Assembly: GCA_004794655.1 (NCBI GenBank)
Contig: SMMW01000588.1
Location: 1,178,001 to 1,242,000, forward strand
DNA length: 64,000 nt
Direction: 5' to 3'
Source: Marisa cornuarietis
Lineage: Eukaryota; Mollusca; Gastropoda; Architaenioglossa; Ampullariidae
The notes under the pieces were generated by a model. It did no database searches. It saw only the letters and a program-made list of their open reading frames with translations, and had not been told where the DNA came from. Shown here piece by piece: positions 43,291 through 55,900 of the stretch; the stretch's first letter is position 1, and every line of letters begins with the position of its first letter. The translations under genes and the position numbers were made by a program.

Positions 43291-43849
43291 GGCTGCGATC
43301 CGCATTAAATTAGTACTAGAGACATTCAGGATGCTTGCGTATATGGAGAACCACGTGACTTACATATTATGTAAGCATCACCTTTTTTCACTCAAAGCAA
43401 AAAGATTAAGTTGGACAGATTAACAACTATTAACAAATGATGATTAACAACAAAACAACGTGTGATTTTTTTTTTAAAGAACACACAACTTGTGTAACAT
43501 TTTCTCATAAAATAACTTCTTTCTATCACATTTATTAAACTGAGACATGAGAGAAAAAACTTATTTAAAAAGGCAGCATATTATTTTTTATCTTCTAAGG
43601 CATATTTGTTGCTCCTGTTTCTAACATATTTCCGTTTCAACATGAAAAACTTTTGCAGTGGCTAGTGTAGCCAGCCAGCATGTATTACAGACATTAAAAA
43701 CCACAAGGTATGTGCAGTAGCGACAACGAACACGATTTACAGTTTCGACGACAAAAAGTGATTATGCATAATTTTTGCATGGGTATTTTTTTTTTTTTTG
43801 AAAATCGAGATACAAGAACGTAACAAACGGTAGAAGTGTAAGTCTCTCC

Positions 43850-44480
43850 AATAATCAGCCGTTTATTTTCAACAGATGACTTTCAGTACTTTTTCCACTT
43901 CACGGAGACGATACAAGAACGATGACAGCACCACGTCCGCAAATTTGTATAAAAAAGCGAGAGATTAAGTAGTTTGTGACTGCGTTCACGGCGATGTCCC
44001 CCTTGTCCACTTATTTCTAAAAGTGCATGTGTGGGCAGCAGTTGTACAACATTAATGCCAAACAAGACGAGGGGCAGGCGGTGGGTAGGGGTGAGGGAGG
44101 ACATCATGAACATTTGTCTTTATAATATCGTAATTTAAAGCAACACTGGCACACCACGTAGCGCGCTGACCCTTCACCTTCATCCTAATGGTCTGTACCA
44201 CTGGTCTGGTCTGTACCACTGGTCTCTCCTCATGGTCTGTACCACTGGTCTGGTCTGTACCACTGGTCTCTCCTAATGGTCTGTACCACTGGTTTGTACT
44301 ATTGGTCTGTACCACTGGTTGTACTATTGGTCTGTACCACTGGTCTGGTTTCTACCACTGGTCTTTACCACTGGTCTCTACTACCACTGGTCTCTACCAC
44401 GAAAGGAGAAGGCGACGCTAGCGAAGAGTCTGCAGACAAGTAGCAGGTGCACAGATGTGTATGTGAGTGTGAAGGAAAGT
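43850..44480 (-). other. Probable grh 3' UTR containing a tandem repeat array
   Basis: Sequence between the grh stop and the first AATAAA on the minus strand (43861-43866, plus strand tttatt). It includes the short-period array at 44189-44402. The transcript end is inferred. Confidence 0.45.
44189..44402. repeat. Tandem array of a ~13-18 bp unit (GGTCTGTACCACT)
   Basis: Roughly 15 copies of GGTCTGTACCACT and variants (GGTTTGTACTATT, GGTCTCTACCACT), with spacer insertions (GGTCT, CTCCTCAT/CTCCTAAT) that form a higher-order pattern. It starts 79 bp downstream of the grh stop, on the transcribed side, so it is probably in the mature 3' UTR. Confidence 0.9.
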
Positions 44481-45552
44481 TTACTGACAAGTTTCAACAA
44501 GGATCACCTCCATCTGCTCATCAGGACCCACGACATTCATTTCTAACAGAAATGCGGCTTCGTGTGAGTAGTGTCGGATTATGTTGTCGTCCATTCTGAC
44601 GAGAATTCTGATGAGGAAATTTGAAGAAGAGAGTTAAGATATAATTTCATACAATTAACATACCTCTGTGTATATGTGATAACAGCTACAGTAAGAAATA
44701 GCAAGAGCAAATGAATCAAAAAGCGTCGATTCCATATTCAAGTGGATTAGTGCAATGTTGTTAACATGTTAATAAAAAAAAGTGGAATAGATGTTAATAT
44801 GAAAGTTTATTGTCATGCTTGACGTGTAAATATTGTGTGATATTTTGATAACTGGTTATTTCGATTTCCTTTTCTTTTATTTATTTCTTTTTCCGTAACT
44901 ACAATCAGTAGTTTCTTGTACCGTATAACAATGATTTCTACAAGACATATCAGACTTTCTCAAGAAATACACAACCCACTCACCCCTTTTTCGATCTTTT
45001 ATAGAAATTTGTCACATTGTTCATTGGTTTGTTAAATTTCTGCCCAATCTGGAAAAGAAAATCAATTGGTCACAAATTCGATGATGCAACAATTTGGTCA
45101 TCTTTTTCTCTCTCTCTCTGTCTCTATCTTTTGCTTTCCGTGTCTATGGTGAGTTGGCAATAGCTATGTCTGACTTGTTCCAAAATACACCTCACCTAAG
45201 TGCATTTAGAGTGGTTAAGAGTTTATATTCCAGAAACATCTACCCGGTGGTGGCGCCAGTAATAAGAAAGTAGTTTTGATACCAACCCATGGTGCGATCA
45301 GTTTTGCGTGATGACACTGTGATCAGAACTATCGTATGTAAGGCAGCCTCAACACCCTTGTAAACTTACTTTACAAATATATACGTACACATGTACACAG
45401 GCTCAACAACGCAAAAATACTTGCATCTACACACAGTAACAATACCAACCAAAAATAGTATCAGGTTTGTTACCTATGACTTGACCTTATCATGTTTTGC
45501 ATTACTTATTGCTATAATTTGACGATAATCATTGTTAGTGTCAGGTGGTTAT

Positions 45553-45618
<66 letters not shown>

Positions 45619-45750
45619 CTTCGCACAGTATCTCCACAAGGTGAACAAACATTTAAAATCGTACCGATTTGAGAAGTTCGTCGACGGTGGGGACTTCTAG
45701 ATGAATAGCATGATACGCCTTGTCACTGCTTTCCTTGATATACAGAAGTG
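44481..45750 (-). CDS. grh: grh exons M-O: C-terminal ubiquitin-like dimerisation domain and stop
   Basis: M (45750-45665) encodes LLYIKESSDKAYHAIHLEVP then TVDELLKS, matching GRHL [22 protein letters not shown]. N (45048-44984) encodes IGQKFNKPMNNVTNFYKRSK then K, matching the EKYGLPVEKIAKIYKKSKKG segment. O (44607-44481) encodes ILVRMDDNIIRHYSHEAAFL then LEMNVVGPDEQMEVILVETCQ and TAA. In GRHL proteins this domain mediates homo- and heterodimerisation. The usual NED before the last strands reads HEA here. Confidence 0.94.
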
Positions 45751-48700
45751 CTGTAACAAGAGCATGAATTCCTTTCATCTAGTGTACATTTGCATGACAA
45801 ATAGTCTTATCCATTATAAATGCCTTTGCGTGCCTGGAAATAGGGTGGGACGAGTGGGTGAAAAAAAACGAGGAGCTAAGTAAGTGAATCGTAACTCAAT
45901 CAAGATAGAAAAGAATTTCCGACAAGTTGCAAACACTTTTCGCTTCTCTGACTTCTGTTAAAAAAGCAAGCATAAAATAACATCCACTACTTGTATTCGA
46001 ATTTTCTTTAGAAGAATGAAAATATTAAAATAAGACACCTTATGTTACGTTGTAAGTTTTCTTTTACCATATTCGACTCGGGTGTGATTTTAATTTACTA
46101 AATAATTTGATTTTCCTTTTTGTTTTCGTTGTACGGATATATGTAGTGTTCATTCCGTTAGCCCAACTCAGTGGTGCAACTCTTGTCTCATCAAGTGTGA
46201 AGAGTAGCAAGATCAATCAGAATGATAGTCGTGTGGCTGTTGAACTTATCTATGTCTTTCTCTACAAGTTTGTAAATTGTGTTTCCAGCGTTTCCAGTAT
46301 CTTGTGGGTCTCAGCACCAAATATTGTAACAGCCAGTGACATCTACAATCTTTATCGTTACACAATGTTGTTGTCTCAACATACGTGTCAAATGCTTATT
46401 GCATGATGTACATGAAGTCAGTCGAGGTGTTTTGGCAGGACTTGGCTCCTCGATGGGCTCCGTGGCTTGGGAGGGGCTGAGATGACTGTAAACATAAAAT
46501 ACTGTTTATAACCACCGTATGTCATCAACCTGTGGCCAGTGCTGGCGATGCAGCCAGTCAGTACGTAAATGAGAGTACTACAGCAAAAAATATAAAGTTT
46601 CGTAAGAAAATGTAGTGGGCTATACCTGATATCGAACTCAAGATTTTGATGCTAATTTCGGACATCCTGATTGTGAAGTCCTAAGTGCAGGTATTTGAAA
46701 ATGATGATGAGTGAAGACATCAGAGTGGAGAACACCTGTCTTCACTTGAGACAGATGACGGGTTGTGGTGGGACATAAGACCTGTAAGGCGAACACCTGC
46801 TATGCAGGAAGCTTTAGCGATGCAGAGCAGGTCCACAGACCTTTTTTAAGCGCCCTCGCTCATTTACATTTCTGCACTTGAGCGACTAAATAAACTTTCG
46901 GCCACGGAGGTGTCAACAACGACAAATTTACTCGACTTTAAAATGAGTAACCAGTCATCCAGTAGAGGTCTTCATGATTTACTTTCATTGCCTGTGAATT
47001 GAATTAGTTAGAAAACATTTGCCGAGAGCAATGGGCTGTTAAAATGTTAAAGCCACCCACAGGTATTTGTTGATCTACAAATGTGTATTTGAAAAGGTTT
47101 CTCTATTACTGCTGTTTGACTGATATCGTAATATTTTAAATTGACATTATCTTTGATTTAACATTTAAAAATAGTGATAATACTAGTACTACGGTAAGCT
47201 CACAAGACATTAGGACAGTTATCATAAGATTTATTTTGTAAACTTATCGTCTTTCTAGGAGAGAGTGTTTGTGGGCATAGCTGAATATAAGAATCGTAAA
47301 ATTATAAATATTAGAACTATCTGCCGTTGTGAAAAAATGACTTCATTGATTCCAAAATAATAAACTGTGGAGACATATTTCTATGTTGTTTTTTTTCTTT
47401 TGTATGGTTGAAAAGCAGCTGGAAAATTCGCTTTTGCTGGAAATAACAATGGGTGTGTTACTTTGCTTATCGTCTGCCTGAGGAAAGTCTTTATAAGGGT
47501 ATTCTGACTTGACCTCTCCAAAAAAGGCAAGGCCACGAACCTGGTGCCCCGACATATAAGCGATAATCTGTTTGCCTTTTGTTTTCGGCAGAATATTTGA
47601 GTTGCCATAGTTACAGACAGACCTTGTGATGAGGAAAGTGACAGCCAAAGACAGATAACAACTACATCGCTTGATATTTATGAGGCTGGTTGTGACACCA
47701 AATTACATTACGTTTGCGGACGGGCATAAACCGCTCCTCAATTTGCATAAATGAAGCTCAGGTTATACCCCGAGGGGGTTCCGGAGGCTACCTTGATTTA
47801 ACAAACAGTGTGTCTTATTCAACCTCATAGGTCTCGATGAAGGGTGGCCCTAAAGAATACTTCATTCTCTTCCCAGCTCAGACTATTACAGGAGTCTCCA
47901 CATTATCTGCACAGGTTTTGAATAATTTATTCCTCTCTGCCCGTTTAAAGCAGAAGGCGGTATTAAAGGCTTAGACACGATATGTTATATGTCAACGCTG
48001 CTAATAAAATTTCAACTAAAAGTCTAACATTTGTATATTCCAGAGGTTTCTTTCGGACAACTGCCTCCGTCTCGCTTTGTCTCCATCTCATTCGTTTTCC
48101 TTGTTCTTAATTTTTCTCTCCTTTTTCGTCTTTCTTTCCTTTCAAATTGTCCCTAGTGTGTGGTTGCCTTGTAACCACTTTACAATGGTAAATGTGAAGC
48201 ACTGTCATTTCAGAGAATAAGACAAAGAAGGATGTCTTGAATATATTTCGTAACATCTGCTCTTTAAAATAATAGAGGTAATTTATAAGATAAAACCAGC
48301 GAATATTTTTTGTTTTTCAAAAATTATCTCTTTTTTGGAGGAAGAAGTGAAGGGTAAGAAGTAGAATTTGATTGAATGCACTGTCATCTTAATAAGATGT
48401 TAGCATTGCGCTTGTAGATGAAGTCCGCGTGAAGCGTAACGACATCAGTTCACGTGCAAAGCACTCGACAGCTTTGAATACTTGAGGAGAATCACGTGAC
48501 ACTCTTTATTTATATATTTATATATTTATATAAGTATAGACCAAAACATTTAAGTATCGAATGTACTATAAAGTTTGTGACGAGCGACAAAAGACGAACA
48601 AAATAAGGGGATGCAGGCTGTTGTGAAAGATCTCATAAATCTGAGTTTTTTTACTGGCGTCTATCTTCCAATTAACATCTGTAAGTTAATTAACGAATTG

Positions 48701-49927
48701 CAATATTGTAGGTGATCCGCGTGTCCTTTAGTTACCAGCTTTATTCATTTATTCCCCCAAAATGGGAGAATAAGATTTTATTGCATTTAAGATATTTACT
48801 AATCATACTTGCACTATCATAATTTATACAGAGCGATCTTTCCCCACAAACAAAGTAATGGAGAATGAAGTCATTACATACATACAAAGAGCTTTACCTA
48901 GAATTTTCTTCCTCTTGACAAGAGACTTCTTTTGGGCTTTCCTGTGAACCAAAAGTTTTCATGAGCACAGAACTAAAGGAGGTAGAAAAAGCCACTAATC
49001 TACGCTAAAGTAACTTGGGTCAGTTCACACATAAATGCGTCTTCAGATGAGAAAAGAAGTGTCTTTTTTAAACATGAAATATTAAACATTAAATTAAATG
49101 AAATAATTCTCGACGGGCAACTTTTTCTGTGCTGAAAAATTGTACAAAAATTAATAATAAAACTATTTCAAGAAAGATTGATTATTTAAATAAAAGGCGG
49201 AAAGAGAAATTTTCTTTGTGTTAAGCCACATGAAGACGGTAAATCTTGTTTTACTTACACACTGCTGGAACTCTCCTGTCTGGTAGGTAGGTCTGAAGAA
49301 GACAGGAGCAGACGACAAGTTGGCCATGCTATAAAACTCGGAGCGATCACAAGGGGAATGGTAAACCTCCTCCAGTCGTTTCCTCCCTGCTGACAACAGT
49401 TCAGTAGTGACTTTTATTTCACATTCAATTACTCTACCTTTTCTTCTTAAGTTTTCTCATTCAGGATTCTGCAGACTTACAACTGAAACCACACTCACAA
49501 ATCTCAGTAACTGAAAAGCATAAAGAAAACATTAGCTCGACATTTCCTTTGACGAAGATCAGAAAAATGCAAACTTTAGTTAATAATAATAATAATAAAC
49601 AATGACAATATTAAAATGATAGTAAAGTCTTCTTGCTACATACGCGAGAAATTATTCTCTGGTTTTCCGGCCTTTGCATTTCGTCGCCTTTCTTCGTCTC
49701 TTGTTTTTCTCTCGGCTCCCTAAAGATTAAACAAAAAAATGGTGAACCAGCTGTTTTACACGAAGAGTTAGTTATGGATTTAAAATTATTTAAAATGTAT
49801 GTTATGTGTGATTATATTTATTTGTAGCTCAGTGTTCAAGTGGTTTTTTTTCGCTTAAATTTCGTCTTGTGTGTAAAGAGCCTCTGATATTTGAGTCTAT
49901 TAACTGAGTGTAGTAATCTCTCTCTCG

Positions 49928-49996
<69 letters not shown>

Positions 49997-52900
49997 GGCT
50001 GAAAGCGGCTTTTATCAGCGAGAGTTGCTTTGTTGACAAACTGTTTGAGTCTCTTGATCAACATAGCATTAAAACTAATCCAGCATTTCAGTCAAAACTT
50101 TCAAAGTAGAGAAGAATTATTCCAACACATCCCCTCTGTGTACTACAAGCACATACATAAAAGCACAAACGGTTCCTAATATATTTGCTACTCCACTATG
50201 TCTATAGGTGCATTAGGCAGGTGGGGAAACTTATTGTTCCAACGCAGTCTTTCTCACCCGGCTTTTATTTCAATGTTGTTGATATTGTAAAAAAAAAAAA
50301 AAGTTAGTTATTGGTTAGTTATCTCGAGGGCTGGTCATGAAGCGAGGGTGGGGGAGGGGGTTCCACAGCTATTTACTAGGCACCTCACAATTATTATCTC
50401 GTTGTGAATGATACTTAACAGTACTTGGGTGAAATATTCCATTTACTTCAAGCGGAGCCCACTGAAGTCAGTAACTTTGCAAGCAACCAGTCGCACTGTT
50501 TTCACATACATCATTTTTTCCCACTTAACTATTTTTCTGTTCTCTCTGTGCTTCTTGTGAGAGTAACTTGGCAGAGCGGGAACCGGCATAAATATCATAA
50601 ATGTGCACCGAGTACACGAGGTATATTTATGGACTTCCTATTTTATTACGACTTCTTTCAGGAAAAATTACTTCTTCACGCCGATCTAAATATTAATGCA
50701 GACCTTCGAAGGTGTTAGCTGGAGCAGGGAACATCCCCGAGGTAACCCGCTGAGAAGAGGGTTTTCTCTACACTTGTATCAGGTGCTTTCAAGTGGAGGG
50801 TCAAAATGATATCCGGACCATTAAATGTTTGTCGGAAAATGTTCTGCAACGCTTCTTTAACGATCTGCACTCCGTTTCATAATCCAGCTCCGTTTTTGTC
50901 TGACCGAGGACTTAAGTTATGTTTGTAATGCTTTTGCCGCGAGGAAAAATATGTTGACTGAAATTTGATGGAAAGTTAACAAACAGTACTTTTGATGGAT
51001 GAGTATTGTTTCGTATCAGATGAGAAAATTCTGGTTTGTCTAGACCAAACAAAAGCAGAAAAGGGAATAAACATCTAGAACACGATCCCTGCACGTTTGC
51101 CCTACTGGCTGCTGAAATATTTGATGAATAAAAGACCAACCTTGTCACAGAAAACTTTAATTTGGCAGTAACCTCTGTGAACTGGCAGCAGCTCCTTGCG
51201 CGTGTCCAGAATCTCGTGTGTGTCGATCTGGACGTGCAAGGGGATTCCCTGTGAAAATATTCAGTTTCGACATGTTAAGGATCGAGAACTAGACAAACAT
51301 TCAGACTGTAAGTAGAGTCATGACATCGTGTAGTTATGACATACACATTAGTCTTTATTCAAGGTTAAAGGGGCTCATCATAACTACTGACCCGTAGGGG
51401 GGCAAGGACCGTAAATGGGTTCACCGTATCTAGAGCGTAGCATATTCAGCCAAACTTATTATTTCCAACAACTTCACCTCCCCTGATAAATCAGAAACTC
51501 ATTTGGACAATGGCACGGCAGGCAGTGCGAGGAGGAGGGGAAGAGGTCTTCACCCACAGACCCTAGTGGGCCAGGGAACAGTTCTGCTCTACACCTGAAT
51601 ACCTCCAATATTATTAGACTAGGAGAATGGGCCTCTGGCTGAGAGTGGCGGTGGAGTAGAAGCAAGTCTTTATGTAAGAACATCAATTCTTAGTGAAAGT
51701 TTGGATGACACAATTGTTAAATAAGTAGCTAAACCTAGAAATTGTTAACACGCGATGTACCCAGTCAAAAGCGAATAAATAAATATTTTAAAGTATATTA
51801 CCTCATAAATATTTAACCGATACTAGATTAAATGGACTGAAAACAAATGAATAACGGTAATGAATACCTTGACACCCTTTTGATTGCTGAAGTCTGTGCT
51901 GAGACAATGCACAGCTATGTTCACCTGTTAAACAGTAAGAATTGATATCAAGTATTTTAAAGATGCAATAAAATGTACTTCATAAAATGTGAATGCGATG
52001 TAATTTGTTTGATTGTATTCACCTTCGTACTGATTACAGATAGAAAAACGGGATAAATTTCAATTACAAAATATCAGTTAAGAGTAAGTTTAATGAACAT
52101 CATCATAGTCTCACCCGTACTGGCCCCTCACAGGGGTTCCACTTGACGCTGACAGCATTGAAAGCCAACTCAGTAATACTGTTAGGACCAACACCTTGAC
52201 TGTTCTTTGTGTCTAAAAACAAACACCCATCGACTATTATTACCTTCAGACATCTCGATGAAATGATTATCTTACTAATCGGTTGAATATGTATGCTAGG
52301 CCCCACACTGGTCGAAAACAAAACAAAAAAAAAAAATTACGTTTTACAAGATATCGCTATTTTTTATGTCAACTGTTTTGCCCTTGAATGGAAGTTCAAA
52401 ACACGCTTTTAGTACACTTGTCACACTCTAAGTTGCCATGGAAACGATCCAAAATGGCGCCAAAATAAACATTTTAAAAAGCTTATAACTCCGTGAAATT
52501 TGCAAGTAGGCTCAAGATTCTTTTGTATATAGTTACTTAAAGGGAAGATCTACAAAATGACCGAGGGAAATTGCCAAACTCAACTTACGTATTTTTTTAT
52601 TAATTTTTTTGTAAAACAGTGTGTTAAAATTTAAGAAATTTTGATGTAAAACAGTATAACTACTAAACTACTAAATATTTTTTAAACGCCTTGGTCAAAA
52701 TGTTTAAATATGTATAAAGAAAGTTTCCACCAAATTTCAAGTTTATATCACTTTTGAATATAAAGTTATAGGGATCTGAAGTAACCAAAACAAGAAACAA
52801 AAAAACCCCACGAATTCTGAACAAAATAAGGAGGATTTTGAAGTCAATGACTGTGTTAATTGATAAAATTTACATATTTCTAGATGTTCTTATGAAAAAT

Positions 52901-55900
52901 CACTTTGAGAGTGGACAAATGAGATGCTGACATTTCCTAATATGCTAATATCTCAAAATGGCCAAAACTTAAGATTTGGGGGGCAGTGTCTGGCCTAACT
53001 AAAGGAAGTGGGTAGCATTGGGGGGGGGTTTGCTTTTTCTAAAAAGTAGAACTTACTCGTTGGTAGTGGTATAAAGTGTAGTAATGTGTAACAGAAATAC
53101 ATATATCCAAGTACATACCGATGTCGAGTATTCGCTGTTTGTAGCTGTGCTGCCGACTGTGCCAAAACTGCCATGCTTTTCTCTCCTCTTCCTTGGATTT
53201 CTCATCACGGAACACAAGCATGATTATCGACTGCGAAAAACAGAGACAAGCCAGAGCATTGTTTGAAGCCACAGCTATTGTTTACACCCTTTACAGTGTC
53301 AATAATTTAGTAAACAGATAAGAAGATGGCAAACTTTCAATGACAGGTAAATACATTGCACTCATAGTTTCCTGGCAATGTTCGATCTTCCTTTCTCGCT
53401 CGAACCACTAGAACAGATTATTAATGCTGTTTTTTTGTGTTGTTTTTTTTTTTACTTCAAAGGCGTCCTTTCAAAGTCAGACTTTCTTGTCTGGTAATAA
53501 ATTTACTTCACCGATATTACTCTACTGTACCAACAGGTTTAATAATAACAATAATATTTGTACACAAATACTTTCCCCTAAACAGAGGAGTTTACTTCGT
53601 TTGGAAATTTCTTCTTTTATTTTCCTTTTGAATAATTAGTGATATGAACTTGTGGCTGGTACATTGGTAATGCTTCCTCTATAAAATGGTTGATGTCGTC
53701 TAATATGAGAGAGAACCATTTAACGGCCGATACGCTTTGAAAACTTGCTGATGGAGTCCGGCCTGGTGACCCAGGACACGTTATAAATCAACTAATTATG
53801 GGAGGGTGACCGGACACTTAATCTCCGACACTTAATCCCCTAGACATTTAATCCCCAGACACTTAATCCCCAGACAATCCTAAAAAATGCCCCGAAATCG
53901 CAACACAACACTCAAAACTGCTATTTTAAGAACTTGAAATATTATAACCGTAAGAGAAAGGTGTCACGTGGTAACTCTGGGTAACTCTGGTAAGACTGGG
54001 ATGCGCTGGGTTACAATTAGCGATCTACCATCTAGGTGATACTAGGTGGACTCCCTAACATAACCAGCCAGTTCCAAGGCCATACTGACCAGGAGCAGAC
54101 CACTGGTTGTAAATACTATGAACTAATGTTATAAATGTTGAAGTGAAGTATTATTTTAATTGTCAAACTTATTTTGATGTTTACATGAAAATAATTATTT
54201 GAATTTGAATTAAATTCTTAATTTTTTTAGTTGAAATTTCATTTTGAGGATTAAGTGTCTGGGGATTAAGTGTCGGGGATTAAGTGTCTCGGGATTAAGT
54301 GTCTGGAGATTAAGTGTCGGGGATTAAGTGTCTGGGGATTAAGTGTCTGGGGATTCTTATGGGAGAGTTCACATCAGAAAACTCCAGCAGCGCTGCGCAT
54401 CTACTTTTGGAGGCGAGTGGTTGCCGTTACTATCTCTGCTTTAAACATTTTCCGCCAGTAAATTAAGCCGCAAACCGTTTACTGCCACTTTATTAGAATT
54501 TTCTGATATTGCATATCGAACCTCCCGGCGTACCTGTCGGATTTGCTAAAGAGCAGAGATCGGCTTCCTACCTGGAAATAATAATAAAAGTAAAATTCTG
54601 CGATATGGTGACCGTGTCCCCGATCTTAGCATCGACAGTGACTTTAGCGATGAGAACAACAATTAAATCTGCTAATTTTGTTTTAAATGCTAGCTGTGTG
54701 CGTGCCTGCCAGTGCGAGTGCGTGTGTGTGCGTGTGTGTGTGTGTGTGTGTGTGCGTGCGTGTGTGTGCGTGTGTGTGTGCACGTGTGCTGGCAAAGACA
54801 TGCACTACCTCGCACGCTCGTGGACTTGCATTCGTATTCAACCGTCATTTTAAAATAATTTTGTTTTCCATCTTGCCTTCTGACTGGCACAAGTAGGAAC
54901 CGAGAACAAGCTTCCTTACCCTTCTTCCTCTGGGAGATTGAATCTAATGTTTACAGAAGGACCGGATATCAAGAGAGTATGTTGACAGCAGCCGCCTGGT
55001 CAAAGATCACTTCTCAAGATATAGCACGCTGCTAAGACTGCAGGCTAGTTGCCATGGTGACTTACAGATAGGGCACACTAGTCAGATTGGCGATAACTCC
55101 TCGCCACTTGTACCGCAGGCCATCTGAAATTGCTCAGCGGTTGTCTTTAGTGATGTGTACGAGCTGTACAAACAATGATGGCCATTTTTTTTCCCCTTCA
55201 TACTAGAAGCGGAGACCAAATTGGTCCATTTGTTTCGCGTCAGTAAACACCGGGAACACGCTTTTAAACACGTGGAATAAACACTGACGCCATCTTAGGG
55301 TTCCATCCCGTATCCAAGTCAAATACACAGCAACTATACAACTTTACCTCAAACATCACAAGAAGAATGGAAGACCAGAACTTTTTGCTTCAAGATGGAG
55401 AGTGTTAAAAGAAACAATCTGCTACTGAGAGCATCAGAATTAATATTTACTTGAAGTAAGGAAAGAACAAGATTTAAGAAAGAGCCGACAGTTTCGACAT
55501 TTCGACAAAACTCACCTTGCACATCACACCCTTTGGCACTCGCTCCGGAGTTATGTTTTCCAACGTTAGTGGGTAATATTGACCTGGTCAAGAAGACAAA
55601 AAACAAGTCACAAACAGAAATCGAAATCATATCTCACATCGATACAATGAAACGACCACGCAGTGAAAAATCACCATTCCACTCAAAGCACAATAAATTT
55701 ATTAAATATTTTTAGTTGTTCAGGTATTCAGAGTAACACGTTTGAACTTGAGCTGCAAAGTGATCGAAACATTGATCTATCAAGTGTTATTTTCCTCATT
55801 TAATTCTACAATCTTATACTATCGCCGTCAAGGTGGCTTACTTTTGTTCAGGTATGTAACTCGGTCTTCATCCAGCCTCTGCGTGGTTGAGATAGGAGAC

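Noticed and set aside
42850..43423. Long open frames on both strands through the 33-bp repeat (11-residue repeat proteins)
   Set aside because: They exist only because the unit is a multiple of three and lacks stops; there is no flanking exon, domain or codon bias. Kept as a minisatellite.
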